Assembly: GCA_018401495.1 (NCBI GenBank) | Contig: JAGYJX010000005.1 | Coordinates: 606,001-670,000 of the forward strand | Length of the DNA stretch: 64,000 nucleotides | Source: Rhodospirillaceae bacterium | Lineage (GTDB): Bacteria; Pseudomonadota; Alphaproteobacteria; Thalassobaculales; Thalassobaculaceae | Reading direction: 5' to 3' | Part shown: positions 9,572 to 19,623 of the stretch, piece after piece | Position numbering within the stretch: the stretch's first letter is position 1 | Layout: each line of letters opens with the position of its first letter | Made by a program: the position numbers and the translations under genes | The notes under the pieces: generated by a model | The model's database searches: none | Seen by the model: the letters and a program-made list of their open reading frames with translations, nothing else | Told to the model about the DNA's origin: nothing

Positions 9572-10477
9572 ATGACCGACCTCGAGATCGTGGACTCACA
9601 CCATCATCTTTGGGACCTGGAACGGAATTACTACCCCTGGCTATCCGACCATCCGGAGCCGAACTTCTTCCTGGGCGACTACGCCGCCCTGAAACGCCAG
9701 TTCCTGCCGGCCGACTACCGCCGCGAAGCCGCCGGCTTCCGGATCGTCAAGACCGTGCACGTCGAGGCGGAGTGGGACCGCGCCGACCAGGTGGGCGAGA
9801 CCCGGTGGCTGACCGCGATCGCCGCCGAGCACGGCATGCCGAACGCCATCGTCGGCCATGTCTGGCTCGAGGATCCCGCGCTGGCGGACAAGCTCGCGGA
9901 GCACTGCCGCTCGCCGCTGATGCGCGGCGTGCGCTCGAAGCCGGTGACCTCGGCGACGCCCGACGCGCCGAAGCCGGACGGGCCGCGCAGCCTGTCGGAC
10001 CCGGCGTGGCGGCGCGGCTACGCCGAACTCGCCCGCTTCGGTCTGCGCTACGATCTGCGGGTGCCGTGCTGGCACCTCGCCGAGGCCGCGGCGGTGATCG
10101 AGAAGCACCCGGAGATCCCGGTGGCGCTCAACCACACCGGCTTCCCGTGGGACCGCTCCGAGGCCGGGCTGGCGCTCTGGCGCGACCAGATGCGGGCGAT
10201 CGCCCGGCTGCCCTGGGTCAACGTCAAGCTGTCGGAACTCGGCCTCAAGGACGCGCCGTGGACGGTCGAAAGCAACCGCCGGGTGGTGCTGGAGGCGGTG
10301 GAGATCTTCGGTGTCGAGCGCTGCATGTGGGCGTCGAACTTCCCGCCCGCCAGCCTGAAGGTCGGGTTTCGCGACCAGCTCGAGGGCTTCCTCGCCATTC
10401 TTTCCGGCCTGACCCGGCCCGAACTCGAGGCGGTGTTCCACGACAACGCCGTCCGCTTCTATTGCCTGGAGGATTGA
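9572..10477 (+). CDS. Amidohydrolase family protein (COG3618, PDC-lactonase type)
   Basis: TIM-barrel metal-dependent hydrolase of the 2-pyrone-4,6-dicarboxylate lactonase-like group, 301 residues. Metal ligands are suggested by IVDSHHHLWD at residues 6-15, the His of KTVHVEAEWD, the His of ALNHTGFPWD, and the late MWASNFPP segment, where the usual Asp is replaced by Asn. The substrate is unknown. Its stop is 3 bp before the GTG of the thioesterase-fold gene, so the two form an operon. The frame is intact. Confidence 0.82.
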   Translation: MTDLEIVDSHHHLWDLERNYYPWLSDHPEPNFFLGDYAALKRQFLPADYRREAAGFRIVKTVHVEAEWDRADQVGETRWLTAIAAEHGMPNAIVGHVWLEDPALADKLAEHCRSPLMRGVRSKPVTSATPDAPKPDGPRSLSDPAWRRGYAELARFGLRYDLRVPCWHLAEAAAVIEKHPEIPVALNHTGFPWDRSEAGLALWRDQMRAIARLPWVNVKLSELGLKDAPWTVESNRRVVLEAVEIFGVERCMWASNFPPASLKVGFRDQLEGFLAILSGLTRPELEAVFHDNAVRFYCLED

Positions 10478-10479
10478 TC

Positions 10480-11299
10480 GTGAGCGCGTATTTCGAGACC
10501 TTCCGCTCGAACGTCTTCCCGTGGGAGACCGACGTCGTCGAGCATTTCACCGTCGCCTACTACTACGAGAAGTTCGCGGTCGCCGGCGACCGGGCGCTGC
10601 TGGCGCTCGGCCAGGATCCGGCCGCCACCCGCACCGTCGACTGGCACACCCGCTACCAGCGCGAACTGCGGGCCGGCGACAGCTACCACGTCGCTGTCGG
10701 CGCCGATCTCGGCCGAGGAGGGCGACCTGGTGATCGGCCACAAGCTGTACGACACGGCCGACGGCGCGCTGTGCGCCACCACCGAGCAGACGGTGATCGG
10801 CGCCAGCGCCGCCGCCAGCGCCCTCGCCGTGTGGGACGGGCCGGAGCGCGAGGTCCGCCCGGACCCGGTCTGGGGACCGCAGTGGGTGCGCACGGCCACC
10901 GACATGGTGATCCCGCGCGACCTCGACCGGTCCGGGCGCATGGGGGTCGACGCCATGATCCACCGCTTCTCCGCCGCCATCGGCCAGATCCTGGCGCAGG
11001 CCGGCATGACGTCGGAGTATCTGCGCGAGAAGCGGATCGGCTACTCGACCTTCGAGTTCCAGCTGCGCGTCGCCGAGCGGCCCGGCCTCGGCGAGCCGGT
11101 CGACTGCCATTCCTGCGTCGCCCAGATCGGCCGGTCGTCGATGCGCCTGGTGCACCGCCTGGTCCGCCCGACCGACGACGCGGTGGTCGCCGAGCTGTCG
11201 CAGTTCGGCGTCCACCTTGACATGGAGGCGCGCCGCCCGAGCGCCATCCCCGAGGCGCTGGCCGAGCGGGCGCGAACGATGCTGGCGCCGACCGCCTGA
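10480..11299 (+). CDS. Acyl-CoA thioesterase family protein, double hotdog (frameshifted)
   Basis: About 273 residues in two hotdog repeats. The first, beginning SAYFETFRSNVFPWETDVVEHF, matches the 4-hydroxybenzoyl-CoA thioesterase-like pattern. The second lies around EYLREKRIGYSTFEFQLRVAE. Start is the GTG at 10480, directly after the amidohydrolase stop. The frame changes at about 10710, where a Leu codon shows both C and G at its third base; the repaired text reads DLAEEGDLVIGHKLYDTADG. It presumably hydrolyses a CoA thioester made or used by the upstream hydrolase, but the substrate is unknown. Confidence 0.72.
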
Positions 11300-11395
11300 C
11301 CGGCGTCTGCTGTTGTCGCCGGCCGCCCAGTTGAGGTAACAAGGCACCGTCGCGGTCGCGGTTCGACCGCCTCGCCCGCCCCGGAGCCCGCCGTC

Positions 11396-12316
11396 ATGAT
11401 CCGCCTTGCGGCCCGTCGCCCTGTCGCGAGGGTCCTCGTTGCCTTGGGTCTACTTGCCGGTCCGCTGGCCGGCGCGCCGGCCGCCGCCGAGATGCTGCTG
11501 TCGCAATCGTTCGAAAGCCCGGCGCTCGGCGGGCCGATGCGGTTCTCGATCTACCTGCCGCCGTCCTACCACGAGGCGGCCGAGGCCGACCGGCGTTATC
11601 CGGTGGTCTACCTGCTGCACGGCGTCGGCGACGACGAGCGCTCCTGGCCGGTCTTTGGACGGGTGGAAGAGACCCTCGACCGGCTGATCCGTGCCGAGGG
11701 GCTGAAGCCGTTCATCGTGGTGATGCCCTCCGGGACGCGGAGCTGGTGGGTCGATTCCGGCGATATCGGCGGCCCCGGCAATTACGGTTCCGCCGTCCGC
11801 GACGACCTGCCGCTGCACGTCGAGGCACGCTGGCGCGCGATGGAGACGCGGGACGGCCGCTTCGTGGCCGGTCTCTCGATGGGCGGCTTCGGCGCGCTGC
11901 GCCTCGCGTTCGAGTACCCCGAACGCTACCGCGCGGTCGGCGCGCTGAGCGCGGCGCTGTGGAATCGCGTGGCACCGGGGTGGAAGCCGGCCGATCCGGC
12001 GCGCATGACCCAGATCTTCGACGGCTCGTTCGGAGCCCCCTTCGACCCGCAACGGTTCCTTCTCAACCACCCGCGCCGCTACCTGCCGCGCATCCAGAAT
12101 CCTCCGGAACCGCTCGGCATCTATCTGGCGGCCGGCGACGACGACGGCTTCGGGACCCAGTTCGCCACCCTCGAGCTGTTCGAGGAACTGCGCGAGCGAA
12201 CCATCCCGGTCGAACTCAGGATCGACGACGGCGGTCACGACTGGAAGGTGTGGCGCAAGGCGCTCGGGCCGATGCTGCAGTGGTTCGCCTCCCTGCCGAA
12301 GCCGTCGGGCGGGTGA
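11396..12316 (+). CDS. Secreted alpha/beta-hydrolase, esterase D/FrmB-like
   Basis: Exported serine esterase of 306 residues. An N-terminal signal peptide (basic start, hydrophobic core, cut near AAAEM at residues 29-33) is followed by a PF00756-type fold. The nucleophile elbow is GLSMGGFGAL with Ser161. The oxyanion HG is in VVYLLHGVGDDERSW, an Asp lies in YLAAGDDDGFG and the catalytic His in DDGGHDWKVW. It resembles S-formylglutathione hydrolase or mycolyl-transferase folds, but export argues for an extracytoplasmic ester substrate. The frame is intact. Confidence 0.85.
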   Translation: MIRLAARRPVARVLVALGLLAGPLAGAPAAAEMLLSQSFESPALGGPMRFSIYLPPSYHEAAEADRRYPVVYLLHGVGDDERSWPVFGRVEETLDRLIRAEGLKPFIVVMPSGTRSWWVDSGDIGGPGNYGSAVRDDLPLHVEARWRAMETRDGRFVAGLSMGGFGALRLAFEYPERYRAVGALSAALWNRVAPGWKPADPARMTQIFDGSFGAPFDPQRFLLNHPRRYLPRIQNPPEPLGIYLAAGDDDGFGTQFATLELFEELRERTIPVELRIDDGGHDWKVWRKALGPMLQWFASLPKPSGG

Positions 12317-12397
12317 GCGGACCGCTGCCCCGTCGCAAGGCTGGCAGGGGAACCGCAAGCCCTCTACCCTGATCCCGTCCCGTCACGTCAGGCGCCG

Positions 12398-12649
12398 ATG
12401 CAGATGTGCTCGATCCTAGGAATGCCCCCCGAGGACTGCGCTGCCGGGCTCGGCGGCTACCTGATGCTGCTCGCCCTGTTCGTCGTCTCGTTCCTGTTCT
12501 GGTACTGGTGGTTCCGCTCCGGCGTGCTGGGGACGATGCAGGGGGTTGCAGCGACGCCGTCCAAGGGCGGGGAGCCCGGCTCCCGGACCGTCCACGCCGC
12601 CCTGGCCCTGGTCTTCGCGATCGCCCCGATCTGGCTGCTGTTCGGCTAG
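12398..12649 (+). CDS. Small membrane protein, unknown
   Basis: 83-residue protein with two hydrophobic segments, YLMLLALFVVSFLFWYWWF and ALALVFAIAPIWLLF, joined by a short polar loop. I do not recognise a family. An ATG two codons later is possible. Codon use matches the neighbours and the frame is open with no competing strand, so it is probably real. Confidence 0.55.
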   Translation: MQMCSILGMPPEDCAAGLGGYLMLLALFVVSFLFWYWWFRSGVLGTMQGVAATPSKGGEPGSRTVHAALALVFAIAPIWLLFG

Positions 12650-13033
12650 CGGCGGCGTGTGGGTCCGGATAGCCGCGGCTTCGCCACGGCTTCCGGGGTG
12701 ACGGCAAAAATGAGGGCGCGCAATGCCCTGGCGACGCAAAGCGCAAGCCCTTCCCCCACGCAAATCGTAAGCCCTTCCCCCACCCCGTCGTCATCCCGGC
12801 CAAGCGCAGCGCGCGCCGGGAACCACCCGCCGCTCCGTCGGCCAGCCAGCGTCGCGGCGGGGACCCCGGCAGAAGCGAGGGGCCGATCGCTGGCTTGCTG
12901 ATGGCGGCTGTAGTGGGTTACGCCGCGACCGGCGCTTGCTCTGAGCGTTGTCCGGCGGTGGGAAGGCTTTCGCGCCGCCCCCGCCCGATGCGATACCCGG
13001 TCTTCAACGTCGCGTCATACGAAGGGAGGATGC
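12650..13033. repeat. Intergenic region with partial palindromic repeats
   Basis: 384 bp without a gene. Near 12663-12702 is an inverted partial copy of the family seen at 63.5-64.0 kb (GTCCGGATAGCCGCGGCTT, then TTCCGGGGTGACG). Near 12740-12780 AAGCCCTTCCCCCACGCAAA is repeated with variation (AAGCCCTTCCCCCACCCCG). Near 12790-12830 a different element starts GTCATCCCGGCC. The rest shows nothing recognisable apart from the ribosome site GGGAGG before 13034. Confidence 0.6.
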
Positions 13034-14629
13034 GTGGTTTCCACCATCGGAGCGCTGCTCGCCGGCCTCGGGTTGTTCTTCGCCGGGTTGCAGATCCTCA
13101 CCGAGCATCTGAAGCGCCTGAGCGGCCGGCGGCTTCGGGCGCTGGTCGCGCGCTACACCCGCAGCCCGCTGCTCGGCCTGCTGTGGGGCGGCGGCTTCGT
13201 CGTCATCACCCAGAGCGGCGCGGCGACCATGTTCATCATCGTCAGCATGATGCGGTCCGGGCTGATGTCGGTCCGCCAGGCGATGCCGATGATCGTCGGA
13301 CTGAACGTCTTCGGCGGGATGATCGCGCTGATCCTGGTGATCGACATCCACATCGCCGTGCTGTTCCTGCTGGGGATCGCCGGGGTGCTGTACAGCGGCG
13401 ACGCCCGGACGACAGCCGGTTCGCTGGTCGGCGTGGCTCTCGGCATCGCCCTTTTGTTCTTCGGTCTCAACATGATGAACCAGAGCGTGGCGCCGCTGGC
13501 CGGGGAGGCGTGGTTTGCCGAGCTGCTCGGCTGGACCCGGGGCTCGTATCTGTTCGGATTCCTGATCGGCTGCATCCTCAGTTTCGTCGTGCAGTCGTCG
13601 ATCGCGGTCCTCGCCGTGGTGCTGGCGTTTCAGAACGCCGGACTCTTCGGACCCGGCGAGACACTGATGATCGTGTACGGCGCCAACGTCGGATCCTCGC
13701 TGCTCACGCTGGTCCTGTCGGTACGGCTGAAGGGCCAGTCGAAGCAGATCGCGATGTACCAGACCTTCTACAACTTCGCCGGGGCGGGGCTGCTGGTTCC
13801 CCTGTTCTACGTCGAGATCTGGACCGGGGCGCCGTTGATGCTCGCCCTGCTGGAAGCGATGTCCGACGACCCCGACACGCGTGTGGCGATCGCCTTCACC
13901 CTGTTCAACGTGGTGCCGGGCGCGCTGATGATGCCGCTGGTCGGCGTCTCGGTCAGGCTGCTCATGAGGCTGTGGCCCGATACCGAGGTCGAGATCGCCT
14001 CGCGTCCGAAATACCTGCACGAGCATGCCGCCGACGATCCGGACACCGCGATGGATCTGGTCGCGCTGGAGCAGCGCCGGCTGGTCGGCTACCTCTCGCA
14101 GATGTTCGACGGCCTGCGCGCCGACCGACCCGCCGCCGCCTTCGAGCAGATCCGGGAAGCCTTCGACGTGCTCGGCACCACCGTCCGGGAGACCATCGAC
14201 GATCTGGCGTCCGGCCGCCATCTCAGCGGCCCGTCCTACGACCGTCTGAGCGCGCTTCTGAGCTTCCAGCACTCCCTCGAGGCCGCCGGCGCGGCCGTCG
14301 CCGGCATTGCCCGCGAACGGCAGCGGCTGGGGGGCTCAAAGGTCGGCGGGCGCTTTCTGGCGGCCGTCGTGGAAGGCGTCGACACCATCACGCTCACCCT
14401 GTCCGACGTCCTGCAGAACCAGGACGCCACCGATCGCGCGCTGCTCGACGCCGCGACGTCGGAAGACGGCAACGGCATCAGGAGCGTGCGCTCCGCCTAC
14501 CTCGCCGAGGAACACGACCTCGCCGCCGAGGAGCGCATGCACCTGCTGGCGGTCGCCAACCACGCCGAGCGCCTGATCTGGCTGTTCGGCGACATGGGCC
14601 GGAGCGCCCGGGCGTTGGCAGAGGGTTGA
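13034..14629 (+). CDS. Na/Pi cotransporter family protein (NptA/YjbB-like)
   Basis: Membrane protein of 531 residues with the duplicated Na/Pi-cotransporter core. The first half has VITQSGAATMFIIVSMM and the second SFVVQSSIAVLAVVLAF, the paired QS-rich helical turns typical of the family, plus the MIVYGANVGSSLLTL loop. From about residue 340 the protein is helical and PhoU-like. It starts with GTG at 13034 after GAAGGGAGGA. It probably takes up phosphate or regulates its uptake. The frame is intact. It ends 7 bp before the convergent LysR stop. Confidence 0.87.
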   Translation: MVSTIGALLAGLGLFFAGLQILTEHLKRLSGRRLRALVARYTRSPLLGLLWGGGFVVITQSGAATMFIIVSMMRSGLMSVRQAMPMIVGLNVFGGMIALILVIDIHIAVLFLLGIAGVLYSGDARTTAGSLVGVALGIALLFFGLNMMNQSVAPLAGEAWFAELLGWTRGSYLFGFLIGCILSFVVQSSIAVLAVVLAFQNAGLFGPGETLMIVYGANVGSSLLTLVLSVRLKGQSKQIAMYQTFYNFAGAGLLVPLFYVEIWTGAPLMLALLEAMSDDPDTRVAIAFTLFNVVPGALMMPLVGVSVRLLMRLWPDTEVEIASRPKYLHEHAADDPDTAMDLVALEQRRLVGYLSQMFDGLRADRPAAAFEQIREAFDVLGTTVRETIDDLASGRHLSGPSYDRLSALLSFQHSLEAAGAAVAGIARERQRLGGSKVGGRFLAAVVEGVDTITLTLSDVLQNQDATDRALLDAATSEDGNGIRSVRSAYLAEEHDLAAEERMHLLAVANHAERLIWLFGDMGRSARALAEG

Positions 14630-14636
14630 GGAGCCA

Positions 14637-15544
14637 TCACGCGCCCAGCACCGCCCGCAGACGTTCCGCCGCGAAGTCGACGAAGGCCCTGACCCGCGCC
14701 GCCGCCCGCCGGCCCTCCAGGTGCACCAGCTGGACCGGGATCGCCGGCGGCTCGTGGTCGGCCAGGACGATCGGCGAGCCGGCCGGCCCGCACCTCCTCG
14801 GCCACCTGGTAGGACAGCACCCGGGTGAGTGCCGTGCCCGGCCAGCGCCGCCGCCACCGCGACGTCGGCGTTGTTGACCAGCAGCCGCATCGGCGGGCGC
14901 ACGGTCTCCCGGCCCTCGCCGGTCCGCGCCGGGAACACCCAGGGCGCCGGCGCCGCCCCAGACTGGAAGCCGATGCAGTCGAGGCCCTCGAGGTCGCGCG
15001 GCGTCGCCGGCGTGCCGCGGCGGGCGAGGTACTCCGGTGCGGCGCAGACGACGCGGCGCACCTGCCCGACCCGCACGGCGCTGAGCGTGCTGTCGGGCAG
15101 CACCGCGATCCGCACCGCCACGTCCTGGCCCTCGTCCATCAGGTCGACGACCCGGTCGACGAACAGGGTGCGCGCCGACACCTCCGGAAACCGCTCGAGG
15201 AACCCGAGCACCACCGGCGCCACATGCATCTTGCCGAACAGCAGCGGTGCGGTGACGGCGATCTGGCCGCGCGGGTCGGCGTGCGCGCCGGCCGCCGTCG
15301 CCTCGGCCTCCTCCAGCTCGGCCAGGATGCGCCGGGCGTCGGCCAGGTAGCGCGCACCCGCCTCGGTCAGCCGCACGATGCGGGTGGTGCGGTGCAGCAG
15401 GCGGGCGCCGATGCGGTCCTCCAGCGCCGCCACCGCCCGGGTCACCGCCGGCGGCGACAGCCGCAGCGACCGGGCGGCCGGCGCGAAGCCGCCGGCCTCC
15501 GCCACCGCCACGAACACCCGCATCGCGTCGATCCGGTCCATCAT
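14637..15544 (-). CDS. LysR-family transcriptional regulator (two frameshifts)
   Basis: About 302 residues. The N-terminal winged helix is MDRIDAMRVFVAVAEAGGF, then LSPPAVTRAVAALEDRIG, followed by the effector domain (GQIAVTAPLLFGKMHVAPVV). Frame changes near 14827 and 14772 must be repaired to join GHG to TRVLSYQVAEEVRAG and then IVLADHEPPAIPVQLVHLEG and the end RLRAVLGA. Both repair as single extra third-position bases. It is divergent from the GST gene 99 bp away, the usual position of a LysR target, so it probably controls the GST and perhaps the flavoprotein after it. Confidence 0.85.
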
Positions 15545-15643
15545 TCCACCAATTGGAATTATCGATTGTCATCAATGAGCATTCTTGTCTTCGATCGCAA
15601 GGCTCATCTTCGTCGCATCGAACCGAACCGAGGGAGGAAGACC
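15545..15643. promoter_or_regulatory. Divergent LysR/GST promoter with candidate operator
   Basis: The 99-bp gap is AT-rich compared with its surroundings. It contains CCAATTGG (15549-15556) and the interrupted dyad ATTG-TCAT-CAAT (15565-15576), both plausible LysR-type half-sites by position. AGGGAGGA at 15631-15638 is the GST ribosome site. No clear -35/-10 pair was assigned. Confidence 0.45.
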
Positions 15644-16281
15644 ATGGCGACCCCCGCCGCGCCCATCCGCCTGTACCGCCACGCGCTGTCCGGCCACTGC
15701 CACCGGGTCGAGCTGATGCTGTCGCTGCTCGGCCTGCCGTTCGAGGCGGTCGACGTGGAGATCGGGCCGGCCGGCACCCGCTCGCCGGCGTTTCTGGCGC
15801 GCCACCCGTTCGGCCAGGTGCCGGCGATCGAGGACGGCGACCTGACGCTCGCCGACAGCAACGCCATCCTGGTCTACCTCTGCCGGCGCTACGACGCCTC
15901 CGGCGTCCTGGTTGCCGGCCGATCCGGCGACCGCCGGGCGGGTGCAGCGCTGGCTGTCGGTCGCCGCCCGCCAACTGGCCGAGGGGCCGGCGACGGCGCG
16001 GGTCGGCAACGTGTTCAAGGTCGCGCATCGACCGCGACAAGGCGCACGCCATCGCCCGCACCCTGTTCGGCATCGTCGACGCCCAGCTGGCGGCCGAGCC
16101 GTACCTCGCCGGCGCGGCGCCGACCATCGCCGACATCGCCCACTACTCCTACACCGCCCACGCCCCGGAGGGCGACGTCTCGCTGGAGCCGTACCCGCAC
16201 ATCCGCGCCTGGCTGGCCCGCATCGAGGCGCTGCCCGGCTTCGTGGCGATGCCGCGCAGCGCCGTCGGCCTGGCGGCGTAG
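15644..16281 (+). CDS. Glutathione S-transferase family protein (two frameshifts)
   Basis: About 212 residues. The thioredoxin-like N-terminal domain begins IRLYRHALSGHCHRVELML and contains FGQVPAIEDGDLTLADSNAI, the cis-Pro and SN(S) glutathione-binding turn. The C-terminal helical domain includes AAEPYLAGAAPTIADIAHYS. Frame changes near 15910 and 16025 are needed; the second is a codon with both G and C third bases (Ala). It starts at 15644 after a strong AGGGAGGA. It is divergent from the LysR gene. The electrophilic substrate is unknown. Confidence 0.85.
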
Positions 16282-16325
16282 GCCGGACCGCGAGCAGCCG
16301 GCCGGGACAGACATGGGAGACCGAC

Positions 16326-18409
16326 ATGACCGTCACTGCCCCCCTCGCCGGCTGGCCCGGCCCCGGATCGCCGTCCCACGAGGGCGAGGCCGCCCTGCAG
16401 GAGCGCGCCGGCGTCCGCGCCCGGGCCGAGGCCGCCGGCCGCCGGGCGATCCGCGACTTCATGCCGGACCAGCACCGCGCGTTCTTCGCCACGCTGCCGT
16501 TCCTGGTGGTCGGCAGCCTGGACGGCGACGACCGGCCGTGGGCCTCGGTCGCTGGTCGGCGAGCCGGGCTTCATCGCCTCGCCGGACCCGCGCACCCTCA
16601 CCATCGCCGCGGTGCCGGCCCACGGCGACCCGCTCGCCGGCGCGCTGGCGGCGGGCGCGCCGCTCGGCCTGCTCGGCATCCAGCCCGAGACCCGCCGGCG
16701 CAACCGCATGAACGGCACGGTCGCCGCGCTCGCCGATGGGCGGGTGACGGTGCGGGTCGGGCAGAGCTTCGGCAACTGCCCGCAATACATCCAGGCGCGC
16801 ACCGCCCGCCTGGCCGCCGACCCGGCGTCGGTCGCCGCCCCGCGGCGGGTCGAGCGCGGCGGCGCGCTGCTGTCGGAACGGGCCCGCGCCCTGGTGGCCG
16901 GCGCCGACACCTTCTTCATCGCCACCGCCGCCCCCGGTGCGCGCGACGGCGACCCGGTGCGCGGCGTCGACGTCTCGCACCGCGGCGGCCGGCCGGGCTT
17001 CGTGCGCGCCCGCGACGAGGACGGCGCCAGCGTGCTGACCGCGCCCGACTTCCTCGGCAATTTCTACTTCAACACCTTCGGCAACATCGCCCTGAACCCG
17101 GCCACCGGCCTGCTGTTCGTCGATTTCGAGACCGGCGACGCCCTGATGCTGTCGGGCGAGGCCGAGGTGGTGTGGGAGGGGCCGGAGGTCGCCGCCTTCG
17201 CCGGCGCCGAGCGGCTGCTGCGGTTCCGGCTGCGGCACAGCCTGCTGATCGAGAACGCGGTGCCGCTGCGCTGGGGCGAGGTCGAGCCGGCCCCGCAGCT
17301 CGCCGCCACCGGCACCTGGGCGGAGGCCGAGGGTTCCCTCGACGCCGCCGCGCGGGGCGGCGTCGACCGGGCGTTCCGGGTGGCGGCGATCGTCGAGGAG
17401 AGCGACGACGGCGCGCAGCCTCGTGCTGGAGCCGGCCGACGGCGGCGGCGTCGCCCCGTACCGGCCGGGCCAGTTCCTGCCGATCGCCCTCGACCTGCCC
17501 GGCGAGGCGCGGCCGACGCGGCGGACCTACACCCTGTCGGACGCGCCCGACGGCCGGGCCTACCGCATCACCGTCAAGCGCGAGCCTGGCGGAGCGGCGA
17601 GCGGCCGGCTGCACGCCCTGGCCGCCGGGCGACACCGTGCGCGCCTCGCGCCCGGCCGGCGGCTTCGTCCTCGACACCGACAGCCGGCGCCCGGTGCTGC
17701 TGCTGTCGGGCGGGATCGGCGTCACGCCGATGATCGCCATGCTGAACCATCTGCTCGGCGGACCGGAGGGACGGCGCCGGGCGCCGCACCGGCGGATCTG
17801 GTTCGTCCACGCCGCCCGCCACGGCGGCGAGCACGCGTTCGCCGCCCACGTGCGGCACCTGGCGGCGGCCCATCCCGACCACCTGACCACGCACGTCCGC
17901 TACACCGCGCCCCGGCCCGGCGACGCGGCAGGCCGCGACTTCGACGCCAGCGGGCGGATCGACGCCGCGGCGCTGCGGTCGCTGCTGCCGCTCGACGCCT
18001 GCGACGTCTACCTGTGCGGCCCGGCCGGCTTCATGGCCGACATGCGCTCGGCCCTGGTAAGCCTCGGCGTCCGAGCCGAGCGCATCCGCAGCGAGGCCTT
18101 CGGGCCGGCTGGGCCGGCCGGGTTGGTCGACACCGGGCCGGCGGTGGCGAGCGCCGAGGTGACGTTCGAGGCGGCCAGCGTCACGGCGACCTGGACCCCG
18201 GATTCCGGCAGCCTGCTGGACCTCGCCGAGGCGCACGGCGTCGAGGCGCCGTCGAGCTGCCGGTCCGGCAGCTGCGGGACGTGCGCGGCGCCGCTGCTGG
18301 CCGGGGCGGGTGCGCTACCCGCGGCCGCCGGTCGCCGAGCCGCAGACCCGGCCACGCCCTGCTGTGCCAGGCGGTGCCGGTATCCTCGCCGGTCGCGCTC
18401 GGGATCTAG
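16326..18409 (+). CDS. PNPOx-like / ferredoxin reductase / 2Fe-2S fusion flavoprotein (several frameshifts)
   Basis: One protein of about 690 residues once five frame changes (near 16550, 17415, 17623, 18302 and 18347) are repaired. An N-terminal pyridoxamine-phosphate-oxidase-like split-barrel (FFATLPFLVVGSLDGDDRPWA, later LGNFYFNTFGNIALNPATGL) is followed by a flavodoxin-reductase module (RTYTLSD for FAD, LLLSGGIGVTPMIAML for NAD, CDVYLCGPAGFM) and a C-terminal plant-type ferredoxin (SSCRSGSCGTCAAPLL, last Cys in HALLCQAV). Such fusions are known as oxidoreductases of unknown substrate. The downstream position after GST suggests a stress or detoxification role. Confidence 0.82.
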
Positions 18410-18468
18410 AGCCGGGCGGGCCGGCCGCGGTATGGTGCGCGCCGTCGCCACCAGATGGAGCCCCGGTC

Positions 18469-19011
18469 ATGCGTGCCGCCGCCGTCGCCCTGCTCGCGTT
18501 CGCCGCACTCGCCGCGCCGGCCGGCGCCGACACCAGCCCGTACCGCGGGATGGAGACGCGCGAGATCAAGGCGCTGTCGGCGCAGGAGGTCGCCGACCTC
18601 GAAGCCGGCAACGGGATGTCGCTGGCGCTGGCCGCCGAGCTGAACGGGTTTCCGGGGCCGCGGCACGTGCTCGACCTGGCCGAACCGCTGGGCCTGTCGG
18701 AGGCCCAGCGCGCCGCGATCGCGGCGCTGTTCGAGGCGATGCGCACCGAGGCCGTCGCCCTCGGCACCGCCGTCGTGGCGCGCGAGGCCGAGTTGGAGCA
18801 GGGCTTCCGAACCGCCTCGCTGGACGAGCGCAGCCTGGGCGCCAAGGTCATGGAGATCGCCGAGCTGCGCGGGCGGCTGCGGACGGCGCATCTGCGCCAG
18901 CACCTGGCGACGCGCGACCTGCTGGACCGGCACCAGCGGGTGCTCTACGACCGGCTGCGCGGCTACGGCGACGCCGGTGGCGGTCACGGACAACACCGCC
19001 ACCGGCATTGA
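18469..19011 (+). CDS. Periplasmic Spy/CpxP-like protein with His-rich tail
   Basis: 180-residue exported helical protein. A signal peptide of about 22 residues ends at APAGADTS. Long amphipathic helices follow, including LGLSEAQRAAIAALFEAM, similar to the LTxxQ-type motif of Spy/CpxP/ZraP proteins. The C-terminus is GGGHGQHRHRH, a likely metal-binding tail. It probably acts as a periplasmic metal sensor or chaperone. It precedes a c-type cytochrome by 71 bp on the same strand. The frame is intact. Confidence 0.7.
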   Translation: MRAAAVALLAFAALAAPAGADTSPYRGMETREIKALSAQEVADLEAGNGMSLALAAELNGFPGPRHVLDLAEPLGLSEAQRAAIAALFEAMRTEAVALGTAVVAREAELEQGFRTASLDERSLGAKVMEIAELRGRLRTAHLRQHLATRDLLDRHQRVLYDRLRGYGDAGGGHGQHRHRH

Positions 19012-19082
19012 TCGCCGGCACCACCAATTTCGCCGCGCCACCACGACTGCGCGGCGCGCGAGCAGGACAGGGAGGACGCACC

Positions 19083-19572
19083 ATGCCGATACAGCGGCCC
19101 ATGATACTGGCCGCCGCCGGCGTGGCGCTGGCGGCGGCGATCGTGGCGGGGGTGCTGGTCGCGGTACCCGACGCCGAGGACCCGGGCGCGCCGCTGTTGC
19201 GGCCCGACGACCCCGCCACCGTGGCCGGCGGCCGGGCGCTGTACGAGGTCCATTGCGCCAGTTGCCACGGCGCCGAACTGCAGGGCCAGCCGGACTGGCA
19301 GCGCCGCCGGCCGGACGGCAGGCTGCCGGCGCCGCCGCACGACGAGACCGGTCACACCTGGCATCACCCCGACGCCGTGCTGTTCGCGCTGACCAAGTTC
19401 GGGCCGGCCCGGGTCATCGGGCGACCCGACCTACGCGTCCGACATGCCGGGCTACGAGACCGTTCTCGCCGACGGCGAGATCATCGCCGTGCTGTCGTAC
19501 ATCAAGAGCACCTGGCCGGCGGAGATCCGCCAGCGTCACGACCGCATGAACGGCGAAGCGCGCCGGAACTGA
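19083..19572 (+). CDS. Membrane-anchored c-type cytochrome (one frameshift)
   Basis: About 162 residues. One N-terminal hydrophobic anchor (MILAAAGVALAAAIVAGVLV) precedes a mono-haem domain with CASCHG as the haem c attachment site. After a frame change at 19418 the sequence continues GDPTYASDMPGYETVLADGE, where the Met is the likely sixth ligand, and ends with TWPAEIRQRHDRMNGEARRN. Typical of small class I cytochromes that carry electrons in the periplasm; the partner is unknown. An upstream GGGAGG is the ribosome site. Confidence 0.83.
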
Positions 19573-19623
19573 TGCTCCGGCGCGCTTCCCTGGTGCCTCA
19601 GGCCGCTCAGACGGCCCGCTTCG

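Noticed and set aside
12895..14877. Long plus-strand frame overlapping the Na/Pi cotransporter
   Set aside because: Arg/Pro/Gly-rich shadow with no family motif; the other frame encodes a recognisable transporter.
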